Assembly (NCBI RefSeq): GCF_000381005.1 | Contig: NZ_KB908382.1 | Location: forward strand, 1 to 64,000 | DNA length: 64,000 bases | Direction: 5' to 3' | Origin: Selenomonas bovis DSM 23594 | GTDB lineage: Bacteria; Bacillota; Negativicutes; Selenomonadales; Selenomonadaceae | Part shown: positions 56,323-64,000 of the stretch, in pieces | Layout: the number at the start of each line of letters is the position of its first letter | Numbering within the stretch: position 1 is the first letter of the stretch | The notes under the pieces: model-generated | Told to the model about the DNA's origin: nothing | Seen by the model: only the letters and a program-made list of their open reading frames with translations | Databases searched by the model: none | Made by a program: the position numbers and the translations under genes

Positions 56323-56694
56323 ATGATGTATAAGATTGAGTTTTATGAGAATCAACATGGCAAATCAGATGTCTGGGACTTCTTGGAAAGCCTGCGGGTG
56401 AAAAGTGAAACCAGCAAAGATGCCCGTATCCAGTACCACCAGATTCTCTTCTACATCGACCTACTCGCCCGGAACGGCACCAATCTGCCGACCAACATCA
56501 CGAAACATCTCGAAGAAAACATCTGGGAACTGCGCCCTGGAAACAACCGCGTCTTCTATTTCTACTATGATGAGCATCAGTATGTACTACTCCATCATTT
56601 CCGCAAAAAATCTCAGAAAACGCCCAAACGGGAAATCGCTCGCGCCAAGGCGGAACGCGACGATTACATCCGTCAGAAGGAGGAAGAGCCATGA
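56323..56694 (+). CDS. RelE/HigB-like toxin (phage-derived Gp49-like family)
   Basis: A 123-residue protein of the Gp49/HigB group: MYKIEFYENQHGKSDVWDFLESLR, then ITKHLEENIWELRPGNNRVFYFYYDEHQYVLLHHFRKKSQKTPKREIARAKAERDDY. The RPGNNRVFYF ... LLHHFRKKSQKTP pattern with basic residues is typical of ribosome-dependent mRNA interferases. It overlaps the antitoxin gene by four bases. Confidence 0.88.
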   Translation: MMYKIEFYENQHGKSDVWDFLESLRVKSETSKDARIQYHQILFYIDLLARNGTNLPTNITKHLEENIWELRPGNNRVFYFYYDEHQYVLLHHFRKKSQKTPKREIARAKAERDDYIRQKEEEP

Positions 56695-56969
56695 GAACTT
56701 GGGAAGACTATAAAAATCATGTAAAGGCCGTCAGCAAAGAAGAGCGCCGCAATATGGAAGAAATCGAAGAAGTGAGCACGATCGTTTCTTCCATGATCCG
56801 GCGGAGACAGGAACTGGGCATCAGCCAACGCGCCCTCGCGAAGCGGTGCGGCATCCCTCAGTCCTCGGTCGTCCGTATCGAAACGCTGCAGACAACGCCG
56901 AAGCTCGATACCCTCGTCAAGCTCATGCAGGCCCTCGACCTGAAGCTTCAGGTTGCCGCAGCCGGCTGA
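56691..56969 (+). CDS. HTH-XRE antitoxin (HigA-like)
   Basis: A 92-residue protein with a C-terminal XRE helix-turn-helix (about 38-90: RRRQELGISQRALAKRCGIPQSSVVRIETLQTTPKLDTLVKLMQAL). It follows the toxin with ATGA overlap, the toxin-first order of HigBA-type systems. It probably binds the palindrome at 56278-56297. Confidence 0.9.
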   Translation: MRTWEDYKNHVKAVSKEERRNMEEIEEVSTIVSSMIRRRQELGISQRALAKRCGIPQSSVVRIETLQTTPKLDTLVKLMQALDLKLQVAAAG

Positions 56970-56986
56970 CGAATATCAATCACCAA

Positions 56987-57040
56987 AAAAACGATGCTGC
57001 ACCAACGTGAAATCTCACGCGTGTGCAGCATCGTTTTTAT
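56987..57040. terminator. bidirectional terminator between the TA pair and the ECF transporter
   Basis: AAAACGATGCTGCAC pairs with GTGCAGCATCGTTTT; A run on the left, T run on the right. Confidence 0.8.
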
Positions 57041-57080
57041 ATGAAGGATATGCGGCCGTCGCAAGATAGCCCGCATCCCC

Positions 57081-57752
57081 TCACCGCTCCACGCGCACCT
57101 CGCGCGCAGGCGTGAACCGCCAGCGCGCGTCGGCGAGCGCGTCGGCGAGCGCCGTATCATGCGTCGAGAAGAGCACCGTCTTGCCCGCCCGCTTGAGCGC
57201 GCGCAGGAAGTCCGTGAGCCACGCGGCCCCGGCCTCATCGAGCGCCGCGAGTGGCTCGTCGAGCGTCCAGACCGCGGGATTCATCGTGAGGACGGCGGCG
57301 ATGGCCGTCCGCTTCTGCTCGCCGCCAGAGAGCGTATAGGGGGCGCGCGCCGCGAGGTGCTCGATGCCACAGAGCGCGAGCGCATCCTCGACGCGCTGCC
57401 GCACCTCAGCCGCGGAGAGTCCCATCTGCTCCGGCCCGAACGCGAGCTCCTCCCAGACGCTCGCCGAGAAGAGCTGCACGGCGGGATTCTGCCAGACATA
57501 GCCCACGCGCTGGTGGAACCATTTCGCATAGCGATGCTCCCGCATGCGCCGCGCCGTGATCTCCGTGCCCTCGAAGCAGTAGCGCCCGACCTCCGGGAAG
57601 ATCAGCCCGTTCATGAGGCGCAGGAGCGTCGACTTGCCCGCGCCGTTCGGCCCGAGGAGCGCGACCGTCTCCCCGTTCGCCGCCGCGGCGGTCACATGGC
57701 GGAGCGCGGGCACGCCGTCATAGGCATAGCAGACATCCGTAAGCTCGATCAT
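57081..57752 (-). CDS. ECF-type ATP-binding protein for cobalt/nickel uptake (CbiO/NikO)
   Basis: A 223-residue ABC ATPase. Walker A is GPNGAGKST, Q loop VGYVWQNPAVQLF (typical of ECF ATPases), signature TLSGGEQKR, Walker B VWTLDEP and switch His FSTHD. It is shorter than many CbiO proteins at the C-terminus. It overlaps the end of the cbiQ gene by four bases. Confidence 0.92.
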   Translation of the reverse strand: MIELTDVCYAYDGVPALRHVTAAAANGETVALLGPNGAGKSTLLRLMNGLIFPEVGRYCFEGTEITARRMREHRYAKWFHQRVGYVWQNPAVQLFSASVWEELAFGPEQMGLSAAEVRQRVEDALALCGIEHLAARAPYTLSGGEQKRTAIAAVLTMNPAVWTLDEPLAALDEAGAAWLTDFLRALKRAGKTVLFSTHDTALADALADARWRFTPAREVRVER

Positions 57753-58567
57753 CCAAACACCCCCCAGCGCGCGAGCGCACCCTCCAGCCAGAGAAACAGC
57801 AAGACATCAAAAGCAGCGGCGAGCAGCGGCAGCAGCACGCCCGCCGCGCCGCCCCCCGCCGCCGCGCGGGCGCGCGGATACTCCCCCGTGAAGCCGCGGC
57901 AGACCATCGCCTCATACGTCGCCTCCGAGAGGCGCTGCGCGCGCAGGAAAAGCGTGCCGAGCACGGCGCCCGCCGCGCGCTGCTTCCTGCGGTTGCGCCC
58001 CACGGAGCGCAGCTTGAGCGCCGTGAGCAGCGCCCCCGCCTCCTCGCCGAGCAGGAAGATGGCCCGCAGCGTCGTATCGAGCAGGAAGATCACCGTCTGC
58101 GGCACGCGCAGCGACGCGAGCGCCCCCGTGAGCGCGTGCCAGGGCACCGTCTCCCCCACGAGCAGCACCGCCCCCAGCGTCAGAAACGACTTGACGGGCA
58201 GGAGCAGCGCGCGCCCAGCGCCCCAAAAGACCGCCGGCGCCGCGAGCAGCAGCGAAAAGACCGCCGCCGCGAGCGCCGCGCCGAGCACGCGCCGGAGGCA
58301 GCGCCCGTCGCAAAACATCAGCGCCGCGAGCAGCAGTGCGAGCTGGCAGCCGAGGAACGGCAGCCCCGCCGCGAGCGCTGTGAGGAGCACCCAGCAGAAA
58401 AGCAGCGCCAAAAGCCCCTGCGGCGACCAACTGAGCGCGCGCGCACCGCTGAGCCGCAGCGCCGCGAGCGCCTGCATCACACGCAAAAAAGACCGGGACA
58501 AGAACGCGTCCCGATCTCGCGTCGGCCGATATGCCTCATCTTTGCAGGCCCAGGCCGGAAGTTCCAT
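57749..58567 (-). CDS. ECF transporter transmembrane component (CbiQ/NikQ)
   Basis: A 272-residue membrane T-component coupling the ATPase to the substrate-binding subunit. Hydrophobic segments and the cytoplasmic coupling helices with an Ala-Arg-Gly-like motif (TALKLRSVGRNRRKQR and YEAMVCRGFTGEYP) are visible. The start MELPAWACKD with SD GAGGCGG is preferred within a much longer open frame. Confidence 0.88.
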   Translation of the reverse strand: MELPAWACKDEAYRPTRDRDAFLSRSFLRVMQALAALRLSGARALSWSPQGLLALLFCWVLLTALAAGLPFLGCQLALLLAALMFCDGRCLRRVLGAALAAAVFSLLLAAPAVFWGAGRALLLPVKSFLTLGAVLLVGETVPWHALTGALASLRVPQTVIFLLDTTLRAIFLLGEEAGALLTALKLRSVGRNRRKQRAAGAVLGTLFLRAQRLSEATYEAMVCRGFTGEYPRARAAAGGGAAGVLLPLLAAAFDVLLFLWLEGALARWGVFG

Positions 58568-58581
58568 GAAAACCGCCTCTT

Positions 58582-59589
58582 TCAGCACCCCGCGGACGGC
58601 GCGCCATAATCCGTATGCGGCCGCCGCAGCGTCGCTACGAGCTTGAAGAAAATCACGAGCAGCGCCGTGCCGATCACGGCGGAAAGGATATAGCCGAGCG
58701 CCTCGGGCATGCCAGCGACCGCATAGTCCGGCAGCAGCGCGGGGAGCTCGAAGCCCTGCGCCATGCCCGCCGGCGTATAGCCGAGCGGCGCGCCGAGCTC
58801 CGCCGTCTCCCGAAGCTCCTCCGCGTCCCACTCGCCCCAGGCCGTGCCCGCGGCGAGCAGGCCGAGCGGCGTCGCCGCGATGAGCAGCGCGAGCAGGCCG
58901 TAGACCGCGCGCGGCGCACGGGCGCGCGCGCCGGACGCGAGCTCCGGCGCCGCCTTTTTCAGATAGGCGAGCACCGCCGTCGTGAACACGACCTCCGCGA
59001 AGCCGAACAGCGTCAGATGACCGACCATCATCGCGGGGATGGAAACGGAGAGCGGATACGGGCAGTAGAGCGCCTGCCCCGCCGCGTCGTGGAAGAGCAG
59101 CGGCTGGACGCCGAACTCGATGGCCGCGAGCAGCGCCGCGAGGTTGATGCCCGCGTAGGCGCCCGCGCCCGCCGCCACGAGCGCATGCTCCGGCAGCACG
59201 CGGCGCACCGCGCGCGCGACTGCCCAGCCCGCGAACGGCAGCGCGAACGCCATGTTGAAGCAGTTCGCGCCGAACGCGAGGATGCCGCCATCCCCGAAAA
59301 AGAGCGCCTGCACGAAGAGCGCCGTGCTCACCGCGAGGCACGCGCCCCACGGGCCGAAGAGCAGCGCGAGCAACACGCCGCCCACGGCGTGCCCCGTCGT
59401 GCCGCCCGGCAGCGGCAGATTGAACATCATCGCTAGAAAAGAGAACGCCGCGCCGATGCCGAGCAGCGGCAGCCGCTCCCGCGGGATCTCCTTTTTCACC
59501 TTGCTCACCGCGATGAGCCAGACGGGCAGCATCGCCGCCCCCATCACCGCGCACGTCTGCGGACTCAGATAGTTCTCTGGAATATGCAA
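58582..59589 (-). CDS. ECF substrate-binding component for Ni/Co (CbiM/NikM), with fused CbiN/NikN-like C-terminus
   Basis: A 335-residue membrane protein with the N-terminus MHIPENYLSPQTC when translation starts at TTG (59587-59589), eight bases after a GGAGGA SD. In this family the Met amino group, His2 and a later His are metal ligands, so the TTG start is needed for function. GGTTGHAVGG supplies the other His. From about residue 220 a CbiN/NikN-like part follows (TPLGLLAAGTAW ... two membrane segments), so M and N are fused. Nickel is more likely than cobalt given hydrogenase and LarE in the window. Confidence 0.88.
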   Translation of the reverse strand: MHIPENYLSPQTCAVMGAAMLPVWLIAVSKVKKEIPRERLPLLGIGAAFSFLAMMFNLPLPGGTTGHAVGGVLLALLFGPWGACLAVSTALFVQALFFGDGGILAFGANCFNMAFALPFAGWAVARAVRRVLPEHALVAAGAGAYAGINLAALLAAIEFGVQPLLFHDAAGQALYCPYPLSVSIPAMMVGHLTLFGFAEVVFTTAVLAYLKKAAPELASGARARAPRAVYGLLALLIAATPLGLLAAGTAWGEWDAEELRETAELGAPLGYTPAGMAQGFELPALLPDYAVAGMPEALGYILSAVIGTALLVIFFKLVATLRRPHTDYGAPSAGC

Positions 59590-60155
59590 TGGCTCTCCTC
59601 CTCTGCCGCCCGGCTGACCGCAGCGGGACGGGACACGCAGGGAAATGCTGATGAGCGTCAAGCGCAGCGGCGGCGGAAAGGATGTTCCCGGCAGGATCTC
59701 CCGCCGTGCCACCCCTCTTCCACCGCTGCGCGGTCCCCCTCCCGGGGCTGCCACTGGCAGCCCGCGCCTAGAGCGCCCCCTGAGGAGAAGGTATGTTCTC
59801 ACCCACTCAACCGTAAGTGGAAAAATCTTTGCATGAATCAGTGATTCCTAAACCGTTCGACGGCATGGGCAAAGAAAGAATACATCGCCCAATGAATCAG
59901 CGATTCCTTTGGAAACCGCAACGCCGCATTTCCCTGCGAAAGACATAATAACTTCTTTTTCATCTTAACGCAGGAAACGCCCCAACGGAAGCCCCCAAGG
60001 GGGATGACGCCGCCAAAAATCCGCCTTGGCCGCTCAGCGCCGCGGACGCGGCAGCCTCCCGCGATACCGCTGACGCGGGCAGCGCGCCCCTCGTCAGCGC
60101 GGCGCGATGCGCCGGCAGGGCATCTTTCGCGCGGCCCAGGCGGCGGCGCGCCCCC
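59590..60155. other. long leader and intergenic region upstream of the ECF operon
   Basis: GC-rich DNA on the gene-proximal side includes GGCGGGAGATCCTGCC (minus strand, about 59690-59708), which resembles a B12-box but without a recognisable AdoCbl core. At about 59825-59845 and 59889-59909 there are two copies of an AATCAGYGATTCCT sequence related to the GGAACCACTGAT repeats. No gene was found. Confidence 0.4.
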
Positions 60156-60443
60156 TCACTCCCGCAGCAGCTGCCGCCGCGCGTAGAGATCCGTCGCCGT
60201 GTCGAGCATCTCCTTCCACGAGCCGAACCGCGTCGCGCGCCGCACATACGCGTCCATCTCCTCCTCCGGCAGCGCCTCGAACTCCGCCTGTGAGCGCACG
60301 CGGAAACGCCCGCCCGCGAGGAACCGCTCGAACGAGCGGCAATGCGTGAACCGCCGCATGAACGAACGGTCGAAAAGCTCCGAAAAATCCACCGCCTGCG
60401 GCAACCTGCCCGGCAGCTGGTAATACCCTGTGATCTTCACCAT
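60156..60443 (-). CDS. small conserved-looking protein of unknown function
   Basis: A 95-residue acidic/basic protein (MVKITGYYQLPGRLPQAVDFSELF ... RCRSFERF-like, EFEALPEEEMDAYVRRATRFGSW). Good SD GGAGGAC precedes the ATG. No domain was recognised. It is divergent from the MFS gene. Confidence 0.6.
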   Translation of the reverse strand: MVKITGYYQLPGRLPQAVDFSELFDRSFMRRFTHCRSFERFLAGGRFRVRSQAEFEALPEEEMDAYVRRATRFGSWKEMLDTATDLYARRQLLRE

Positions 60444-60677
60444 GTCAGTCCTCCAAGCAACAAAAACTTCCTTCTTCTGCTACTATGATACCATGCGCCA
60501 AACAGAAAATCATCTCGCGCCTGCCGCGAGAAGAAACGTCCGGTACGGTGAAACGTCTGGTACCGGCGTTTTGTATGGCTCGCTTCATCCCTGTGCGAAA
60601 GGGAATGGCAAAAAGTGGCTGCCTATGCTACAATAGGCGTGTTTACCATATTTACGAAAGGGGAGGATGGTTGTGTG

Positions 60678-61829
60678 ATGCAAGAATATGAAAGGCCTGG
60701 TCTGGCGGAACAACATGCGACGCGGGCAATCTTTTTTGTCGGAGGATTTGGTGCTGCTTCCTGGGCGCCTTTGGTGCCGCTGTTAAAGGCGCGGCTCGGC
60801 ATCGCGGAGGATGTGCTCGGCATGCTGCTCTTGTGCATCGGCATTGGCTCTCTGTTGACGATGCCGCTCTCGGGCGCGGCGGCGGTGCGGCTCGGCTGCC
60901 GCAAGGTGTTGACGGCAGCAGGGCTCGTCTATGGAGCACTGCTGCTCGCGCTCTCCACGGTGTCCTCATTCCACCTGGCAGTACCGCTGCTGCTGATCTT
61001 CGGCGCGACGATGGGCTGCATCGACGTCGTCGTCAACATCCAGGCCGTCATTGTCGAGAAGGCGGCGGGGCGACGCCTCATGAGCGGCATGCACGCGCTC
61101 TGGAGTGTCGGCGGCTTTGCTGGCGCGGGGCTCTTCGGCATCTGGGTCGGCACGTTCTCGCTGACGCCTCTCGTCTCGACGGGGATTGCGGCTGCCATCA
61201 TGGTGCTCGTGACGCTCGCGGCCTCGCGCCATCTGCTGCCGTACGGCGGTGATGCTGGCGGCAAGCTGCTCGCCCTGCCGAAAGGCATCGTGACCTTCGT
61301 CGGCATCATCGCCTGCATCGCCTTTCTCGTCGAGGGCGCTATCATGGACTGGGGCGGTGTCTTCCTCACGACGGTTCGTCACTTTGACATGGCGCTGGCG
61401 GGCACAGGTTTCACTGTCTTTTCGGCGGCCATGCTGACCATGCGCCTGCTCGGCGACTGGACGGTGCAGAAGCTCGGACAGGAGCGCGTCGTCATCGGCG
61501 GCAGCCTGCTCGCCGTCGCGGGCTTCCTGCTCATCATCTTTGCGCCGACAGTCCTCCTGCTCTACCTCGGCTTTTTCTGCATCGGTGTCGGCTGCGCCAA
61601 TGTCGTGCCCGTCTTCTTCTCGCTGCTCGGCAAACAGCATGTCATGCCCATCAGCCTCGCTGTGCCAGCCGTCAGCACGCTCGGCTATCTCGGCATTCTC
61701 ATGGGGCCTGCCACCATCGGCTTCATCGCCCATCAGACGAGCCTTTACGCCGCTTTCACGCTGCTCGCCGTGCTCGTCCTGCTGCAGGCTGCCATCGCGG
61801 CCTACGTCTACCACCATATCATGGAGTAA
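60678..61829 (+). CDS. MFS transporter (sugar/multidrug type)
   Basis: A 383-residue membrane protein with about eleven to twelve hydrophobic segments and two six-helix halves. It resembles the YbjJ/FucP-like branch: FFVGGFGAASWAPLVPLLKARLGI, MHALWSVGGFAGAGLFG and VEGAIMDWGGVFL. The substrate is unknown. The ATG is preceded by GGGGAGG at a long spacing. Confidence 0.85.
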   Translation: MQEYERPGLAEQHATRAIFFVGGFGAASWAPLVPLLKARLGIAEDVLGMLLLCIGIGSLLTMPLSGAAAVRLGCRKVLTAAGLVYGALLLALSTVSSFHLAVPLLLIFGATMGCIDVVVNIQAVIVEKAAGRRLMSGMHALWSVGGFAGAGLFGIWVGTFSLTPLVSTGIAAAIMVLVTLAASRHLLPYGGDAGGKLLALPKGIVTFVGIIACIAFLVEGAIMDWGGVFLTTVRHFDMALAGTGFTVFSAAMLTMRLLGDWTVQKLGQERVVIGGSLLAVAGFLLIIFAPTVLLLYLGFFCIGVGCANVVPVFFSLLGKQHVMPISLAVPAVSTLGYLGILMGPATIGFIAHQTSLYAAFTLLAVLVLLQAAIAAYVYHHIME

Positions 61830-61851
61830 ACGACTTCTTCTCGGAAAATCG

Positions 61852-61886
61852 CACGAAAAAAGCGCTCGTATGAGCGCTTTTTTCGT
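61852..61886. terminator. bidirectional terminator
   Basis: GAAAAAAGCGCTC pairs with GAGCGCTTTTTTC; it serves the MFS gene and the convergent flavin reductase gene. Confidence 0.85.
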
Positions 61887-61893
61887 GTCATTC

Positions 61894-62550
61894 TCACAAG
61901 TTCTGTGCATCCAGAATCAAGTTCTTGCCCAAATCATATGCTTGTTCTGCGACTTCGGCATGGTGCTTCTCATGATATGCGCGCTTTTCCTCTTCGGAGA
62001 AAATCGAGGATTCGTACTTGCTGTAATCCTTGAACTGCAGTGTGTTGCAATCGTAGAACAGATAGGGCTTTGCTCCGAGGATATTGGCTGCCGCCATTTC
62101 GTAAGCGGCCAGGCTGTCCTTCAGGTGGAATGCGTCTGCCTGTTCCTCCGTCGCATTCATCGTGTAGAGGAATGCAGAGGGGATGGTCTTCCCGAGTACC
62201 GAAGGGATTTCCTTGCTGTAGATGTACTGCGAGAAGAAGAAACGCTCCAAGAACGCCTGCATGCCCGAGGTCAGGTTCATGAAGTAGATCGGTGATCCGA
62301 ACAGCAGGGCATCTGCCTGCTTGGCGCGCTCCAGCACAGCTGTGAGATCGTCCTTGACGATGCAGACACCGTGCTCCTTGTCCTTGCGCTTGCAGTAAAA
62401 GCAGCTCAGACATCCCTTGTACTTCAGCGGGTAGAGGTCGATATACTCCGTCTCTGCTCCGAGCGAAGCGGCCCCTTCCAATGCCTTGTGCAGCAGTCGC
62501 GCCGTGTTCTCCGCACGGCGCGGGCTTCCGTTGATTGCCATGATTTTCAT
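61894..62550 (-). CDS. iron-sulfur flavoprotein / NAD(P)H-dependent FMN reductase family protein
   Basis: A 218-residue flavodoxin-like protein. FMN-binding start MKIMAINGSPRRAENTARLLHKAL, then CLSCFYCKRKDKEHGVC, a four-cysteine cluster motif as in Isf-type proteins, and ALLFGSPIYFMNLTSGMQAFLERF. It moves electrons between a reduced carrier and an unknown acceptor. The start is well placed. Confidence 0.88.
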   Translation of the reverse strand: MKIMAINGSPRRAENTARLLHKALEGAASLGAETEYIDLYPLKYKGCLSCFYCKRKDKEHGVCIVKDDLTAVLERAKQADALLFGSPIYFMNLTSGMQAFLERFFFSQYIYSKEIPSVLGKTIPSAFLYTMNATEEQADAFHLKDSLAAYEMAAANILGAKPYLFYDCNTLQFKDYSKYESSIFSEEEKRAYHEKHHAEVAEQAYDLGKNLILDAQNL

Positions 62551-62671
62551 AAATATTCCTCCTCATACGCGCATCCTGGCGGATGCCATATCATCACGCC
62601 AACGTTCTGCGCGTCATGCCGCTCCTTCGCATGCAGGTTCCTCGCCCTGCACCGCGGAACCTGCCCGCCCG
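62551..62671. other. intergenic region upstream of the flavin reductase
   Basis: GC-rich with an SD for the reductase; no promoter or gene could be recognised. Confidence 0.3.
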
Positions 62672-63511
62672 TCAGCCGTCCTGCCGCTCCTCGTGCGCGA
62701 GCCCCTCGTTCATGCTGCCCGAGCGGAAGCCGCGCAGATCGAGCGAGACATAGGCAAAGCCGAGCGCCGCCAGCGCCTCCTGCACGCGATCCACGAGCCC
62801 CTCCGTGAAGAGCCGCGCGATATCCTCCGGCAGCAGCTCGATGCGCGCGAGCCGTCCGCCCTCATGCACGCGCACGCGCAGCTGGCGGAACCCCAGCCCC
62901 AGCAGGAACTCCTCCGCGCGGTTCACGCGCGAAAGCCCCTCGCGCGTGAGCTGCTCCCCGTAGGCGAAGCGCGACGCAAGGCACGCCATCGACGGCTTGT
63001 CCCAGGTCGCGAGACCGAGCGCGCGAGAGAGCGCGCGGATATCCGCTTTATGAAAGCCCGCCGCGTGGAGCGGACTCTTGATATCGAGCTCCGCGAGCGC
63101 GCGCCGCCCCGGCCGGTAGTCGCCGTCATCGTCGAGATTCGAGCCGTCGACGACCGCGCGCAGGCCGCGCTCTGCCGCGAGCTCCTTGAGCCGCGTGAAG
63201 AGCGCATGCTTGCAGAGATAGCAGCGATCCGCAGGATTCGCCGCAACGCCCGGCACCGCGAGCGTATCGAACGGCACGACGACATGCGCGATGCCGCGCT
63301 GCGCACAGAACGCCGCCGCCTCCTCCACCTCGCGCTGCGGCACGAACGGCGACGCCGCCGTAAACGCCACCGCCCGCGCCCCGAGCGCCTCCTGCGCCGC
63401 CGCGAGCAAGAGCGTCGAGTCCACACCGCCGGAAAACGCCACCGCCACCGAGCCGCAAGATACCAGCTCCGCCGCGAGCCGCGCGCGCTTTTCCTCCAGA
63501 TCCTGTTCCAT
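62672..63511 (-). CDS. larE: LarE, sacrificial sulfur transferase for the nickel-pincer cofactor
   Basis: A 279-residue PP-loop ATPase. The SGGVDSTLLL loop, ADRCYLCKHALFTRL, and the region DKPSMACLASRFAYGEQLT with the sacrificial Cys are family markers. LarE sulfurates the pyridinium precursor in the cofactor of lactate racemase LarA. LarB/LarC are not adjacent. With hyp genes and the ECF importer this adds a nickel-linked function. Confidence 0.9.
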   Translation of the reverse strand: MEQDLEEKRARLAAELVSCGSVAVAFSGGVDSTLLLAAAQEALGARAVAFTAASPFVPQREVEEAAAFCAQRGIAHVVVPFDTLAVPGVAANPADRCYLCKHALFTRLKELAAERGLRAVVDGSNLDDDGDYRPGRRALAELDIKSPLHAAGFHKADIRALSRALGLATWDKPSMACLASRFAYGEQLTREGLSRVNRAEEFLLGLGFRQLRVRVHEGGRLARIELLPEDIARLFTEGLVDRVQEALAALGFAYVSLDLRGFRSGSMNEGLAHEERQDG

Positions 63512-63550
63512 GATGTCTCCTCCTGTCCAGCAGTCTCCTCTATTATACGC

Positions 63551-63598
63551 GATAAGACAGCAGCAAGGAAGCGATTCTTCCTTGCTGCTGTCTTATCC
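63551..63598. repeat. 48-base inverted repeat upstream of larE
   Basis: A 20-base arm (GATAAGACAGCAGCAAGGAA) and its exact complement around an eight-base loop. It sits between ung and larE, next to a TATAAT at 63541-63546 on the minus strand; no T run follows on either side. Confidence 0.75.
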
Positions 63599-63661
63599 GA
63601 AGCGTTTCATACGCTTAAATCAAGCGGCAGGTCTGAGAAAACGGCGCCTGCATCCCGCACC

Positions 63662-64000
63662 TCAGACATCCGGCAGCTGCCAGTCGATGGGCGTCTCGCC
63701 GCAGCTCTCGAGGAACTGGTTCACACGGGAGAACGGCCGACTGCCGAAAAAGCCGCGGCTCGCGGAGAGCGGGCTCGGGTGCGGCGACTCGACGATGTAG
63801 TGGCGCGGATTCGTGATCATCGCCTTCTTGCGCCGCGCGGGCGACCCCCAGAGGATGAACGCCATCGGTTTCTCACGCTCGTTGAGCAGCTCGATGATGC
63901 GGTCCGTGAAGATCTCCCAGCCCTGCCCGTGATGGGAGTTCGCCTGATGCTCGCGCACCGTGAGCACCGTGTTGAGGAGCAGCACGCCCTGATCCGCCCA
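63662..64000 (-). CDS. ung: uracil-DNA glycosylase (C-terminal part, runs off the window)
   Basis: The last 112 residues of family-1 UNG, which removes uracil from DNA. The frame continues past the window edge ([16 protein letters not shown]). [15 protein letters not shown] and the [16 protein letters not shown] segment are typical. The N-terminal half, with the catalytic Asp, is missing because of the window edge. Confidence 0.93.
   Translation of the reverse strand, partial: WADQGVLLLNTVLTVREHQANSHHGQGWEIFTDRIIELLNEREKPMAFILWGSPARRKKAMITNPRHYIVESPHPSPLSASRGFFGSRPFSRVNQFLESCGETPIDWQLPDV

Overview
The window is GC-rich, bacterial and densely coded. It suits a member of the Negativicutes, probably Selenomonadaceae (Mitsuokella/Selenomonas-like). 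This is inferred from a SufBCDSU cluster, a futalosine-type menaquinone enzyme (MqnA), a membrane-bound uptake [NiFe]-hydrogenase with a complete HypA-E set, HPr with Ser46, and a sigma-54 activator. No rRNA is present, so the taxonomy stays an inference.

Layout. 0.16-8.7 kb (minus): one long [NiFe]-hydrogenase operon (small subunit, large subunit, cytochrome b, a small HMA-like protein with an MCxxCGC start, hypA, hypB, maturation protease, hypC, hypD, hypE), followed by a frameshifted relic of an Rpn-family nuclease. 9.0-12.2 kb: tRNA-Ala, a GH4 phospho-glycosidase, a membrane-anchored unknown and an orphan glucitol-type PTS IIA. 12.4-19.4 kb (minus): a PASTA penicillin-binding protein and the sufCBDSU operon with a strong promoter. 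19.5-25.7 kb (plus): an EAL receptor, NhaA, a GNAT and a PHP phosphatase. 26-32.4 kb (minus): tRNA-Gln, a marR-MFP-RND efflux operon with a clear operator, DedA and a GDT1-type exporter. 32.5-39 kb (minus): tRNA-Phe/Asp/Glu, rpiB-glyA-upp, purB-purA. 39.3-45.2 kb: an AEC transporter and nadA-nadB-nadC. 45.5-49.7 kb (minus): an HPr-PAS-AAA+ sigma-54 activator upstream of ptsH-ptsI. 50-56 kb: mqnA, a polysaccharide deacetylase, an Lgt-like protein, a DUF1858 protein, an AT-rich patch with an unknown gene, a PHP phosphatase and a HAD phosphatase. 56.3-64 kb: a toxin-antitoxin pair, a Ni/Co ECF transporter, an MFS transporter, a flavin reductase, larE and a partial ung.

How the genes work together. 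Nickel recurs: hydrogenase and Hyp maturation, an ECF importer of the CbiM/NikM type, and LarE, which makes the nickel-pincer cofactor. The PTS region looks like a self-contained circuit. The activator carries its own HPr domain, and the gap between it and ptsH holds three copies of a TGGTAAAWTTTACCA-like palindrome and a near-consensus -24/-12 promoter.

The least explained structure is a family of eight foldback elements in three intergenic clusters (24.5-25.0, 40.3-41.1 and 43.8-44.3 kb). Outer stems differ between elements but pair within each one. An inner stem shows a compensatory change, while the internal-loop sequences stay conserved. Between elements lie 22 exact copies of the octamer CCTCGAAC. 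One cluster sits inside the nadA-nadB interval.
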